DNA of 64,000 nucleotides from contig NC_079474.1 in assembly GCF_026230105.1 (NCBI RefSeq), positions 45,245,256 to 45,309,255 of the forward strand. Direction: 5' to 3'. How positions within the stretch are numbered: position 1 is the stretch's first letter; each line of letters starts with the position of its first letter. The position numbers and the translations under genes are program-made. The stretch comes from Diorhabda sublineata. Taxonomy: Eukaryota > Arthropoda > Insecta > Coleoptera > Chrysomelidae. The notes under the pieces were generated by a model. The model was not told where the DNA came from. It ran no database searches and was given only the letters and a program-made list of their open reading frames with translations. Shown here one piece after another: positions 36,478-48,869 of this stretch.

Positions 36478-36799
36478 ATAACAAAAAAACATATTTCTTC
36501 AATTTTTATAACAAATATGTATTTCAAACTACAAATATGTGTTTCCAAAATGGAAATGCTGCTGTATCAGGAATATATAAATACATGTAAAATTCTATTT
36601 TCTATTATCGTTTTTCTGTGTCACGTTTCTTTCCAAAACTTAAACTGTCTGAAAAAAATATGTAATAAATTTTTAACAAATTAAATTTACAAATATAAAA
36701 AAAATTATAGATATCTGGAGAATAATATTTGTATGAATTTGTCTTTTTATGTTTGGTATTTTCAGTTAAGTAAATTATAAAGTATGTGTGTGATAATTA

Positions 36800-38160
36800 T
36801 TGTATCTTGTATGTGTGTGCCGTTTTGCAATCTTCATATCGATGGCTACTTCATTTGTTATAAATTTTCGTTTTTCTTTCCCAAACTGGACCTGAAATTT
36901 AAAAATATAAAATGTTGTAAACTTCGAATATGTGAATTACTTTGATAATAATTGAATGATAACATTATTATACACTATTTTGTTCTTATATAGAACTTAA
37001 TAAAATTGAATTTTTCGAAATGAAAATTACATTTTTTTAATAATAATTCGGAAAAAAAAACATATTTTCTGTACATTTTATTTTATAATCGACTGTGAAC
37101 AATTTATTCAAACGTTAATTGTTTCTAAGTTATATCAACCCTTAAAAAAGAAAACTGAATCTGTTTCTTTTTTAATTTTGAATGTTTTCTGCTCAAGTTA
37201 GTTGAATGTATGTGTGTAATAATATATATTTTCGATTTGAAATTTGAAAAGATAAAATGCAATAACTATCTAAGGTAAACTTCGAATTTTACTTAGACAA
37301 TTGAATAATAAAATCATCATATATAGTTTTTTCTAATGTAGAACTTTACATAATTAAATTTTTCGAAACTGAAATTCCATTTTACCAATAATCATTTGAG
37401 AAAAAAACATCTTCTGGACTATTTTATTATAGAATTGACTTGCAAAAATTTTTTCAAACGTAAATTATTTCTAATATATATCAATCATTAAAAAACACTG
37501 AATCTGTTTATTTTTAATATTTTCTGATTAAGTTAATAGAAGAAAGTATGTATGTAATAATGATAAATACCTTTTACGGAATGTAAAAGTCCATCAAATA
37601 GGAAGCAAACTTGTGTGAAAAATCAAGTTTTCCAATCTTCATATCGACAGCTATTTCATTTGTTATAAATTTTCGTCTTTCTTTCCCAAACTGGACCTGA
37701 AATTTAAAAATATAAAATATTGTAAAATTCGGATCTGTGGATTACTTTGATAATTGATTAATAAAATTATTATATGCTGTTTTGTTCTTATGCAGAAATT
37801 GATAAAATTGAATTTTTCGAAATGAAAATTCCATGTTTTTAATAATCATTTGAAACAAAAATTATTTTCTGGACTATTTTATCATATAAGCGACTTGGAA
37901 AAAAATTTTCAAACGTAAATTATTTCTAATTTACATTATTAAAAAAACACTGAATCTATTCATTTTTAATATTCTCTGGTGAAGTTAACAGAAGAAAGTA
38001 TGTATGTAATAATAATAAATACCTTTCACGAAATTGAAATTTTCCATAGTCCATCAAATAGGAAGTTAACTTGTGTGAAAAATTAAGTTTCCCAATCTTC
38101 ATATCGACAGCTACTTCATTTGAATAAATTTTCATCCTTCTTTTCCATTATCGACTTGAA
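36800..38160 (-). pseudogene. Tandem array of a broken minus-strand exon
   Basis: The exon recurs at about 36891-36790 (truncated), 37696-37571 and 38154-38023, with a fourth unit lacking the exon part near 37230-37450. Copy 2 has an acceptor TTTCAG, reads VQFGKERRKFITNEIAVDMK and ends near a GTATTT donor, but has a stop before it. Copy 3 retains NEVAVDMKIGKLNFSHK and an open end into GTATTT but has a small frame-changing loss near its start. Copy 1 runs into TH-repeat codons and a stop. Unit spacing is about 400-460 bp. All copies are damaged differently. I do not recognise the parent protein; a distant similarity to the beta-strand pattern of takeout-like proteins is too weak to claim. Confidence 0.5.
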
Positions 38161-38394
38161 AAATTGAAATTTGAAGATATAAAATCATATGATAAATATC
38201 TAACGTAAACTTCGAAACATTTAATTGAATGATAAAATTATTATACACTGTTTTTTTCAATTTTTGAAGGTTAGAATTTTAATATTCTCTATTAATTTTT
38301 GGGACAAACGGTCTTGGTGTTCAGAATTTTGAACCTTTCACCACAAAAATACTAAGAAGAATGAAAAATGCCCCACCCCACATGTTCTCATCGC

Positions 38395-38616
38395 TTTGTT
38401 GGGATTGGCTACATCTTTCGAACCCTTGTTTCGATTGGCCGAGAACAAAGTTGGGTGAAGGAAGAAGGGCCTCTCTTATAAATACGTCGTTTCTCTCAGT
38501 TATAGGTCATACCATTTTAGATTTTCGCGGCGCTTAAGCTTACGTTGTAACTTATTATTCAAAATACTTTTGAATATTATTGTGAATTGTGAAGTGCATC
38601 ATTTACAAATGTAAGT
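38395..38616 (+). promoter_or_regulatory. Promoter-like block with TATA box, two inverted CCAAT boxes and a first-exon donor
   Basis: TATAAATA lies at 38477-38484; a TCATAC initiator-like site follows with its A at 38509, 32 bases from the TATA start. Upstream are two ATTGG (inverted CCAAT) boxes, near 38404 and 38435, in a stretch less AT-rich than its surroundings. Downstream, a GTAAGTAA donor at 38611 would close a ~102-nt untranslated first exon. No coding exon was found to which it would splice. It may serve a non-coding RNA or a lost gene. Confidence 0.5.
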
Positions 38617-39915
38617 AATTTCTGTCTTTTCTATTTTCATTTTTGTATTATTGATGTTTAATATTTTTGTGAATATAAAATTTATTTATTTTTATTTTTG
38701 AATTTATTTTTCAAATTATATTCTGGGTATATTTTATCTTTTGGACTTATTTCATTTTTTATTTCTGGAATTGTGATATTTTAAAATTGTTTTTTTCTTC
38801 TTTAATTTTTTTTTCAATCTTGAATTATTTTCTTATATTTTAAATTTCAATTGTAATTTTGTAGATAAATGTTAAAATTTTCACTGTATAATTCCAGATT
38901 TTCAATTGTTACTCTGAAATTAGTTATTCGTTGTTACTGTATTCTTGCATAAATTTTATTTCCCGTAGAAGATCTTGTCATCTTCGTTTTGAGTTCTTAC
39001 AATTTTTTTCATTATAATATTTGTATGAAATTTCTTAAGAATACTCTAAACCATCATTCGAATCTATTAAAATTTATTATTTTCTTGTATCCAAATCCAG
39101 AAGTAAATTCACAAATTCAAAATTTTCTCGTAATTCAGTAATTGTCTCATACCGCATATTTCATATCTTTTTTTTTTTATTTTTGAGAGGTGGTTGTTAT
39201 AGAAACGTTCAATTTGAAAAATTGTAAAAAAATTCCCTATATTGAGTTTAATTTCTATAGTTTCTATTTTTTCTACTAATGTTTAAAATTTATCTGAATA
39301 TGAATAATTAGAATGGTCGAAAAAAAAATGTTTTTGTAGTAACAAAAGAATGAATAGCATATTGTGATAAAATGAAAAATATGAAAAAAAATAAATAATA
39401 GTAACACTTAAGTTTTTAAGTTACATTTTCAGAATCATATTCATTTGTAAAATATTTATTGAAAAAAATAATTTCACGTTTTTTAAATATTATATATTTT
39501 CACCATAAATGAACTGCGGCGCGTTTGACTCGACACTTTCGTCTTTATATTCACTTTTTGCATTAGGAACAGAAGAGAACCGCTTACTAAGAAACTAATT
39601 TTTAATGTTATTTTTATGTTTATTATTCTGAATAATAGAGTTCAGGTACTTTTTCGGCTATAAAATGTACCGATTTTATCCGCCCTTTATAAAATTACCT
39701 ACCTGCTAGCCAATAAAAATAGGGATAATTGAACTATTGAAAATTCCTAGGTATTAGGAATTAATGAATATTTTTTTTATTATTAGACTGGTATTTCCAT
39801 TTTAAAAATTAAATGTCTCACTTGTGTTATGAAATTCTTGTCGACCATTTTTATTATACATAAAAAATTTAGGGATATATCATAAAATATTGGGGTGCAG
39901 TAAGTTTTATTTTTA
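38617..39915. other. Very AT-rich, no gene
   Basis: Long T-rich stretch downstream of the promoter-like block. No acceptor followed by an open frame stood out. Confidence 0.35.
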
Positions 39916-39919
39916 TATA

Positions 39920-40612
39920 AATGAATGAATTAATTAAAAGCTTGGATAATGACGATAAATAGCGGCTTGTGATAAATTCATCCGAGAATTAACTTTGGAC
40001 GAAATATGACGGATCGCAGTAAAAACAACCATCTATCGTTAAAAAAAACTGAACTTGTTGTGGTTGGGCTGGTGCATCATACTCTGCAAAAAAGTTCATT
40101 GACTGCGTTTCTTTACTGACAGGCCGTTCTGGATTTTGAGCTGCTGGTGCTGGTTTGATTTGTAGGTGCATAGTCGGGTAATTGTGTCGGGTGACGTCTC
40201 GTTTCGACGGTTAGCAGTTTTTAGCCGGTCTATAGTTTCAATTTTTCTATTGTGCGGACTTGAAGATGATGGAAGTTTTTTTATCATCATTTTTTGTAAC
40301 ATTTATCGTAGGGCATAGTATGTGAAACGAATTTTTTATCATGTCGTGGCGTAAAAACGTGACTAGGATCTTGGAATAAAAACTGGAAAACGGTCGAAGG
40401 ATGAAAAATGTCGTGAATGAGGGAGGGTGTACCTGTTTAATGCATTTTTTACGCGAATTTTCATATAAATGAGGATAATGAATTAAGATTAGATAAAGAC
40501 GATAAATAGCGGCTTGTGATAAATAAATACGAGAATAGCTTTGGACGAAATATGGTGGATCGCAGAAGAAACCTAACCAACTATCGCTGACATAGCTGAA
40601 GTTGTCATTCAA
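39920..40612. repeat. Direct repeat pair (~130 bp) around a GC-richer core
   Basis: GACGATAAATAGCGGCTTGT followed by TTTGGACGAAATATG and GGATCGCAG occurs at about 39950-40020 and again at about 40498-40566. The DNA between is less AT-rich and open on the minus strand in two overlapping frames (Pro/Gln-rich around 40171-39989), but I see no family feature. It may be the remnant of a small mobile element. Confidence 0.55.
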
Positions 40613-41779
40613 ATATTGGAGAAATTTGGGATTTATATTAGACAGATTAAATTTCTATCAACAATTAACCTCTCAAATTATGTTGAAATAAATTTGAAAA
40701 TTTGTTTTATATTCACAAAGTTCATAAATGATGCACGTCCTATTTTTTATGCACGCACTGTATTTATAATTGCGACAGAGTAATAATTGTTAGCGTTGTT
40801 CCTTGCAAAACTAATACATGTTTAACAACTTGGCAAGTTAGTAATTTGCTTTTGGTAATAAATAATCATCTCACTAATTTTCCAATCAAGACTTTGATTA
40901 GAATAGAGAATAAATCGTGGAGTGCATGAAATTTCTATCAACAATCCAACCGCTCGTATTAGGTCATACCGGTATTTTTTACACAGTACACACAGATTTC
41001 TTTAGGACCTACTATTTCGTTAATATTGATTATTATTGATTATCAAAATTATCTTTTTCAAGAGATTTGGCAAATTTAATCTTTCATTTTTAATTTTCAA
41101 AACTTTTATTATTATTTTATTATTACACAACCATTAATTGATGGAATTGGAATATATACTCAGAAGGCATTAGGATCTGTCTGTGAAGCAACCAATGGCA
41201 AAACTATACAGTTATGATAATTAATTACAATATTCAATTTGAGGCCTCAATAACTGCATACATATATATATTAAATAAATATGCACTATCTTACGAATTA
41301 GTCTAATCAAGGGTTAAATTTCGACCATTTACTTAGGACCTAGCTAATTTTTTTTCAACCTCGATATGTTTCTTACATAATTCTTAAATAATTCAAATCA
41401 TTTTATTCAGGTTTTTAAGATTCGTCCACAAGACATTCACCGAAAAATAATTAGTTAGATGCTAGATATCGAACTAAACACACTATGGAAAATTTCGCAG
41501 CTAAGAAATTATAAATAAATAAAAAGATTTTTATAAAGAACTATTTCTTGACTTGAAACAGATTTATTAATGCTCTGTCGCATTTATGAATAACTTACTG
41601 TATCTACTTTCTATTCAATTATTATCTGGCTTTCATCACATTTTTTACATCATGATTATTTTTTATTTTCAATGGAACTTTTCAGTTTTTCCTTATATTT
41701 TCAAGGCTTGGAAATATGATCGATTAGTAAATTTTTGTAATGAATCGTACACGCATCTTAGAGTAAAATCACATTATCA
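40613..41779. other. AT-rich with one diverged satellite-core relic
   Basis: A GTGCATGAAATTTCTATC motif followed by CCGCTCGTATTAGG (near 40925-40965) is an inverted-orientation relative of the distal satellite core. Nothing else recognised. Confidence 0.4.
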
Positions 41780-42500
41780 ATAGTATTAGACTTGGGGCGC
41801 ATGAAATTTCTATTCATATTTATTCAATTTGGTCCATTATATCCCTCTTTTAAATAGAAATGCTCAATTTTTAAGGTTTCTATCTTTATCTATTCCAATA
41901 CCCAGAATCCATAAAGCAAGCAAAGCTCTCTATTTGACAACATCCAATATAAAGTCAATCTAATTGTGTCTCTCGATAAATAAAATTTTATTCGTTCACC
42001 TCACAATAAATAATCAATTTCTTTTATTCGCGTCGATTTAATTGGATAATATTAATCGGTTATACAAATTATAACAATACTCCTCATCAATTTAGGGTAT
42101 TTATTAGACTAAAATGGGGTGGGGTGCGTGAAATTAATATCAATACTCTATCGCTCGTATATATTAACTGCTATTTACATAAAACATATCACATTATTCT
42201 TAATTAATAATAATTAGTTGTTATTATTGTAGATTGTACCTTTTCAATCTAACAACAACTCTATGAAAAACATCATTTTCGTTTATTATTTGTGCTGAAA
42301 ATCCATAATAAAGACTTTTTCATATTTTAATCTAATCAATATCCTAGATTGATGAGGAGTGATGAGATAAGTGATAACGAATAATAAACTATTATCTTTC
42401 TACATGATTCTTTTAAAGAGAGAGCCGCTCAATTCAACTTTTTTCCCAACTACTTTTTATAATTTTCTTACATATTGGAAATATTCTGCTCTATCACAAC
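41780..42500. repeat. ~720-bp block duplicated at 45225-45975
   Basis: The two copies share TTTGGTCCATTATATCC near their start and TAATATTAATCGGTTATAC in the middle. They also share AAAATGGGGTGGGGTGCGTG, which is the satellite core in inverted orientation, and GATAACGAATAATAAACTAT near the end. Offset about 3.44 kb, same orientation. Confidence 0.8.
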
Positions 42501-43099
42501 AGAATTTCTTTGGAAAATATCCATCATTCTAGTGCATGAATAAAGGCAAAAAATTGAATCGTGGGGTACACCATTTTATCAGTCAGATTAGGAATTAGTA
42601 ACAATGGACCAATAATATAATTATTGATATTTAGTCTTCTCTATTCATGTCTTATTAGGTTGAGTGGATACACAAACATTTAATACTTCTATAAAAACTT
42701 GACATTTAATCTTTAGATGTGGGAAATAAATTCAGGTAAAAACTGATACCAAGGTTGGAGTATTTTCACTATTTTTCAGTTGATAAAGTTAACAAACATA
42801 TTTTTCTGTAGATTATATTTTCAAGTTTTCGGGATAAATATTTTTCTTGAAAATTTGTACACGAAATCCAAATCGATCACTTTTCCAAGATGTAATAAAA
42901 TTGGATATAAACATTTAACTTATTTAACATACATAAATTGAAAGCTTGATTATCATTGAGGAGATATGATAAAGTAGATACCAACATAATTTATGTAAAA
43001 TTGGAAAACAAAATAATAAGTTACAACCCGCGTACCGGTCTTGATTCATTCACAATCGAGTGAATGAGTAATCGAACAAAGTGTTGTGCCGCGAACAGT

Positions 43100-43158
43100 A
43101 TCGTGATCAACATGTCTCAGTAGGAATATCAACGGCGTTTATTAGCAGCCCGATCGAA
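43100..43158 (+). pseudogene. Exon-like relic with EYQRRL motif
   Basis: Reads MSQ, a stop, then EYQRRLLAARSK before the donor GTAAGT at 43161. Together with the piece at 44735-44812 (REYRARL) it resembles the short REYRxRL motifs repeated in many uncharacterised arthropod proteins. The phases of the two pieces do not match and the first has a stop, so both are relics. Confidence 0.3.
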
Positions 43159-43859
43159 AGGTAAGTTTTTTGAGTTATCCGCATGATTATGAAAAAATGT
43201 ATAAAGTCATCTAAAAAGTATTTTGCCCTTCTCGATTAAAGTTTGTTGAAATATTTGTTTCCTAAAATCTATGTAAGTACACATAGGCGCTTTCATTTCT
43301 TATCTTGGATATTTGTGGACATTATATTTTTATATCATTGACGGATTGGGAATAAATTTGAGGTCATGATTTTCGACGAGTTTTTATTTTGTACATTGAG
43401 GCTTTTGTCAGACTTTGCAGTATCATGGCTGTACGATTTGATACGATACGACGCAACAAATTAATTTTGGATGCTGGTGTAAGGCCTGGCCTGATTTTCT
43501 TTCTATTGCCAAACTCCGGAAGCTCTAGTCAGTATAGTAACCAATGGACCAATGCCTACGGGCAGTAGTCAGTCTGTTTTCATTTATCAAAATTCCTACG
43601 TTACAATTTTTAAATAACTCTCTTTGTTTATTGGCGATTTTATACTTAAAGATCGATCGGATCGCGCTCAGGTTGTACACTTGCGTGGAATATTCTGGTT
43701 ATAAGAGAAGCAGGAGAAAATTAAGTTAGAATCGGGTTCCTTTAGGCTTTCTGAAGATATCATATATCGTCATTTGAAATAATTGGCTAGGATCTATGAA
43801 AGTTATGGGATAATGCTACAGGTATAACCGATATTCAAGCAAAACTTCGAATAGATGTG

Positions 43860-44165
43860 TATAAACAGCTCCTTATCTTGGCAAAAGATGATCGATTATT
43901 TAGACACATTGCTCTTGCGAATGAAAATCTATTTTATCGAAACGACCAAAACGTGAAAATCAGTGGTTAGACAAAGGAAAATTACCAGAACCCGCTGTAA
44001 AAAGAGATCGATTCAAGCGAATAGCCTTGTTGTATGTTTGGTGGAATTATGAAAGATGATAAGTGTACTTTGAAATTATTCCAGATGGCGGAGTTATCTA
44101 TGCCGAGGTATATAGTGGACAGCTGATTCAAGAGTATGAGGTTTTATGTTAAGTTCTCAAGGATC
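43860..44165 (+). mobile_element. Mariner transposase fragment
   Basis: From about 43961 the plus strand reads QWLDKGKLPEPAVKRDRFKR, then LLYVWWNYE. After two stops comes VYFEIIPDGGVIYAEVYSGQ. This is the mariner stretch between the first and second catalytic Asp (compare the KxxLCVWWD and YYELLPxNxTINSxVYxxQL patterns). Neither terminal repeats nor the C-terminal DNAP/SDYW block were found. Dead. Confidence 0.7.
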
Positions 44166-44734
44166 CTGCTGAATGTTGGGTTAAAACCATAGAGTAGGTA
44201 CGATTGGCTCTAATTTTGAATATTAAGGCTTTATTTTAGTATGATTTATTAACAAACGAAATGAATATTGGAAACGGACATTATTTATGAGACATCATCA
44301 ATATTTTCTATTGTATTGAGAAATGGCCCCTTTCCCTTTGCTTCTCAACACCGCATCCTCTTTGTAAAACGGGAAAATACTTTTTAGGCGACTTTATAAA
44401 TTTTTATGAATAAAATAGAATCATACATTGTTGTTTATGAGACTGGTACTTGAATGCTAGCTAATTATTTTCCAACGTCCGTACATTATCTACATAATGA
44501 TTGTCATCTTTTCAATAGATTTGACACTTTCTTATATTTTCAAGTTTAACCTTATCCAATCATTGATATTCAATTGGGTATTTTCTTTTAAAAATTTATA
44601 CGCAATTTATTACGGTTTGACTCTGTTTGTATCTCTGAGTAATTGCATCATTGTACCACTCAATCCAAGACATCAATTAGACTTGAAATAATTCGTTGGG
44701 TGCGTGAAATTTCTATCAATAATCAAACTGGATA

Positions 44735-44812
44735 GGAAGAAGACGACGGACGCGGCTCGTGAATATCGAGCTCGTCTGCAGACGCCCGGAACTTTGGAAT
44801 TTAACGTGGTAT
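44735..44812 (+). pseudogene. Exon-like relic with REYRARL motif
   Basis: GC-rich segment directly after an AT-rich region, reading KKTTDAAREYRARLQTPG and ending in a stop about 26 codons on. A possible acceptor (GGATAG) precedes it. See the partner relic at 43100; a mariner has inserted between them. Confidence 0.3.
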
Positions 44813-45224
44813 GATCAGTAGGTATATTCTGACTTGAAATTCATTCTTTTTATTAAATTTTATTATATTATATATTATTTTATTATATTCTTTTCACCTG
44901 TTTAATTTTAATAGTTTTTTATTATAAAGCATAGCATATTTCTTAAATATGTAGATGAATATTATTAGTGAATATTTATTCGCTCAAAAACGTTAAGAAA
45001 TAACTAGATCTAGCCACTTTATATCAAAAACAAAACTCAACCGACTTGTCTTGTTAAAAATAGCTCCAATTAGTTAAAACTTTGAAATTACGTATACTTA
45101 TATATATTACTAAATTTAAAAGTTGGAAAATGATAAGGTAAATCTTAGGTATCAGTCATCACAACACCTCACAAGTTCCAGCCATACCATAATCGTAGGT
45201 AATAGGTAGATATCTACCAATTAT

Positions 45225-45975
45225 TTTCGGGGTCGGGGTAGCGTGAAATTCCTATTAAGAATTAATGTCTCATATTCATTTAATTTGGTCCATTATATCC
45301 TTCTTTTATATAGAAAAGTTTCAATTGTTTGGGTTTCTTTTCTTATCTATCTCTATGCTCATATATAGCAAGGACAGCTCTCTATCTGATAGTTTCCAAG
45401 ACAAAAGCCAATATAAATAATTTTTTTTGTCGTGTATCTTAAAATGAATAAATAATTTCTTTTATTCGCGACCATTAATTTGGATAATATTAATCGGTTA
45501 TACGTTATATCACAATACTCCTCATCAATTTAGGGTATTGATTAGACTAAAATGGGGTGGGGTGCGTGAAATTAATATCAATACTGTATCGCTCGTATAT
45601 ATTAACTGCCATTTATATAAAATATTTCAAATTATTCTCAATTAATAATAATTAGTTGTTATTATTGTAGATTGATACCTTTTCAATCTATCAACAACTC
45701 TATGAAAAACATCATTTTCGTTTATTATTTGTGCTGAAAATCCATAATTTTTCATATTTTAATCTAATCAATATCCTAGATTTATGAGGAGTGATGAGAT
45801 AAGTGATAACGAATAATAAACTATTATGTTTCTACATGATTATTTTAAAGAGAGAGCCGCTTAATTCAATTTTTTCTCCAACTAATTTTTATAGTTTTCT
45901 TTTTACATACAACCATACAATACCCATACACACAACTTACGGTTAATAAAATATTCTTGGAAATATTTAGCTCTA
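45225..45975. repeat. Second copy of the 41780-42500 block
   Basis: Same-orientation duplicate with small insertions and deletions; includes an inverted satellite core at 45540-45610. Confidence 0.8.
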
Positions 45976-48850
45976 TCAACAAAATTTCTTTGGAAAATAC
46001 CCATCATCATTCCAATGCATTAATAAGGGCAAGAAATCGTGGGAAATTTGGAAATTCTATCAACTATCAAACGGTCATATATACTTTTATTTTTTTTCTC
46101 GAATTTATCACATTATTTTATACATCCTTTTTGTCTTGTTTTTCAATTAGAATCCTCCGCTTTGTTTTTGCTAATTATATTTACAGAAATTATTTATTTT
46201 CCTCCATCATATATTCGTTGGACTACAAGTAGTTTTCTTTTACTTTCTACTGAAAAAAAAATGCTAACGTGCAATTAGTTATACCAATTAAATAAAAAAT
46301 TTTGTGTTATCAGAAATTGGCTGAACTTGGGAGATTAGTTAAATCCTAGTTATTAGTAATCTTATAACCGGCATCTATCAGAAAGAAATCGCGGTGTGCG
46401 AATCCACACATATAAAATCATATATATATATACATATCAACAGTATTTAAGAATTATTATCACACATGATACGAATTTTTAGTTCAGATTTTAAGATTAA
46501 TGATTACTGGTAGCTAGGATTAAATTACTTTCTGGCTTTTATAATATTATTGACAGGTTTCCAATATTATTAATCAACTTCAACATCAAGTTCAATAATC
46601 TTCTGTTGTGCGCATTTTTCAGTTTTAACCATTGTATTCTAATAATTTCTTATGAAAACAATATAAATCTTCATAAAAATTAATTGATCCAAAATCAATT
46701 GAACGATTTTTTATAAAATTGAAAATTGAATCCACATCCTACTTTCTATTTAATGAAATTAACTCTTTTATAATTTTTTCTATTTTTGAACTTTTAATTG
46801 TTGGTTTAGTTGATAATTTACGTCTATGTAATGTAATACACATTTTCTCTTGACAATAATTTGAATACAGATGTTGATAGCATCCAATCACAAGCCTAAA
46901 ATTTAAAAGCTGGAAGGTAATTAGTAGATATTTTAAGTAGTTTAGTGGCATTAACAGTGAGGAAAACCAGAAAACACCAGCAGGAACAACAAGAAAAACA
47001 TGAAAGCACCAGAGGTATATCATCGAAAGGTAGGGGATTGTATTTAATCATTCATAACAATCATAGTTTCGATCAGACTAAAAATTAAACACTAGAGTCA
47101 CGTGATATTCTATTAAAATATTAGCCAATATACATTAGTATTAGTATTAAAAATAATTTAGATGGTAGTGGCGAAGAAGAACGACTTGCAAAAATTTTGG
47201 ATTTCATATTCTAATCAACTATTTTATTTTTGCTCAATAAAATTATTTTTCTTCTCAATAGAAAACTGTTTTGAATTATCAAATTTATGTAGAATCGAAA
47301 AAAATTTTTTTTCTACATCTCCATCTCTCAAAGTCCACAACCAATAAAATAATTTCTATCAAAGTTTTAGCTAGCCCCTTATGTTCATTTTTTTTCTTCA
47401 AAAACTTATCTAATATCTCTATCTTGATAGATATTCTATTCTAAGTTATCACAATACTCGTCATCAATTTGGGGTATCGATTAGACTAAAATCGTGGGGT
47501 GGGGTGCGTGAAATGAATATCAATATTTTATCGCTTATATATATTAACTGCTATTTACGTATACTCAGATTTCATTATTTATTTCAACCAATTCATATTT
47601 TGGTCTAATCAATACCCTAAATTGATGTTGAGTGGTATGATAACCGGTAGGTAGATACCCACTCGGGACCTAGGGAATATCTTTGTTCAATTACTCCATT
47701 TCAAAAAAATGAAACATTTCAAGTTATTTTTTTATGCATTATATAACAATATTCACGGAATTTCACTTAGTTTTCAGTTATTATATTCTGAAAATTCATA
47801 TGGACCTCTCGATTTGAATAACGACATTTCAGACAATATCAATGGATTCGGCATTTTATGAAATTCGAAAGCTAGCAAATACGTAATTATTTAAATTTCA
47901 GTGAATAGTCTACTACAAATACCATATAAAAAATATTCAATTATTAATTTGAGGGTAAAATATACTTCATTATTATTATCACAGCAATTCTTTGAAATAT
48001 ATGGATGATTGATGATTGTAGTAATGTCAATAAACATGAATACAAAATAATTTAAATACTAAGTACTAGGGTTTGAGAATAATGACTTGGAATTTTATTA
48101 TATATTGTATGTAATCAAATTTTCAAAATTGGTAGGTAGAATCTACAGAACTAATTACTCGATAAAATGATTTTTCTTCTCAATAGAAATGCGTCGTCAT
48201 TTCACTTGAAATTATTGGAAAACTACAAGGCAACTTTTTAATGTATAGTCAATAGAGTCAAGCAATATGTGTGGGTAGTTAGACCTTTGCACTACTCTTC
48301 CAATATTTTTTCCACCACTTAGGCTTGCGATAAAATGAAAAATGACTTACTCATATTCTGAGCGATCAGAATGATGAAATTATAACGCGCCAAAAGACAA
48401 ATTTTTAGTCTGATCAAACGGTTTTGTTTATCTTTCAACTTTTATTTATTTGAAATTTTCTGCTTCGACTTTATTATTTGTATATGTACAGTAATTGATT
48501 TGTCAAAAATAAGAAATCAAACTAATGATAAATTCAGGGTCTCACATTTTCACTTTTCACCTTTATCAATTGAAAATTTACTGTTTAAATTCAAATTTTG
48601 TATCCTCCCATGAAGTAGGTAATTTTATTTTCTTCTGAAATTGGAATCGTTGGACTTGCTTTACGCTCTCTTATCTTATTGTTGTCATCGTCCCAATATT
48701 CTCGGTAATCTACGTAGTCGATATAGTATGTAGTCGTTCTTTCACAAATATATCATTTACCCCAAAATTTCTCTATTTTATAAAACCAAAACTAATTAGT
48801 TGAGGGTCTCGAATATTCATTGACATTTACATAAATTGTAAGGAGTCCTT
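45976..48850. other. AT-rich transition into the satellite region
   Basis: Contains diverged satellite-core pieces in inverted orientation (about 46030-46080 and 47480-47550) and one in array orientation (48360-48420). It also holds the GATAACCGGTAGGTA motif at about 47640. From 48540 to 48870 it carries the left-junction segment also found at 53030-53300 and 59260-59570. No gene seen. Confidence 0.5.
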
Positions 48851-48869
48851 TTCTTTTCAGTCTCATTTC

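Larger units (their letters stand above)
19386..36490 (+). repeat. Tandem triplication of a ~5.5-6 kb locus
   Basis: Blocks recur in the same order. Block A: 19386-19770, 30925-31310, part at 34605-34745. Block B (contains AACACGTG, with sub-copies): 19775-20160, 22815-23440, 25085-25740, 31440-31980. Block C: 20160-20560, 20600-21040, 25740-26160, diverged at 32100-32350. Block D with exon 1: 21040-22080 and 26165-27170. Block F: 27820-28900 and 35180-36170. Exon 2: 30380 and 36376. Inferred ancestral order is A-B-C-D(exon 1)-F-(exon 2). Copy I is about 19.4-24.9 kb, copy II 25.0-30.5 kb, copy III 30.9-36.5 kb. Spacing of equivalent points is about 5.1 kb (exon 1, I to II), 6.0 kb (exon 2, II to III) and 11.5 kb (block A, I to III). 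Copy I lacks exon 2; copy III lacks exon 1. An extra B/E piece (22415-22680 matching 24320-24545 and 24965-25020) shows later shuffling. Confidence 0.8.
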
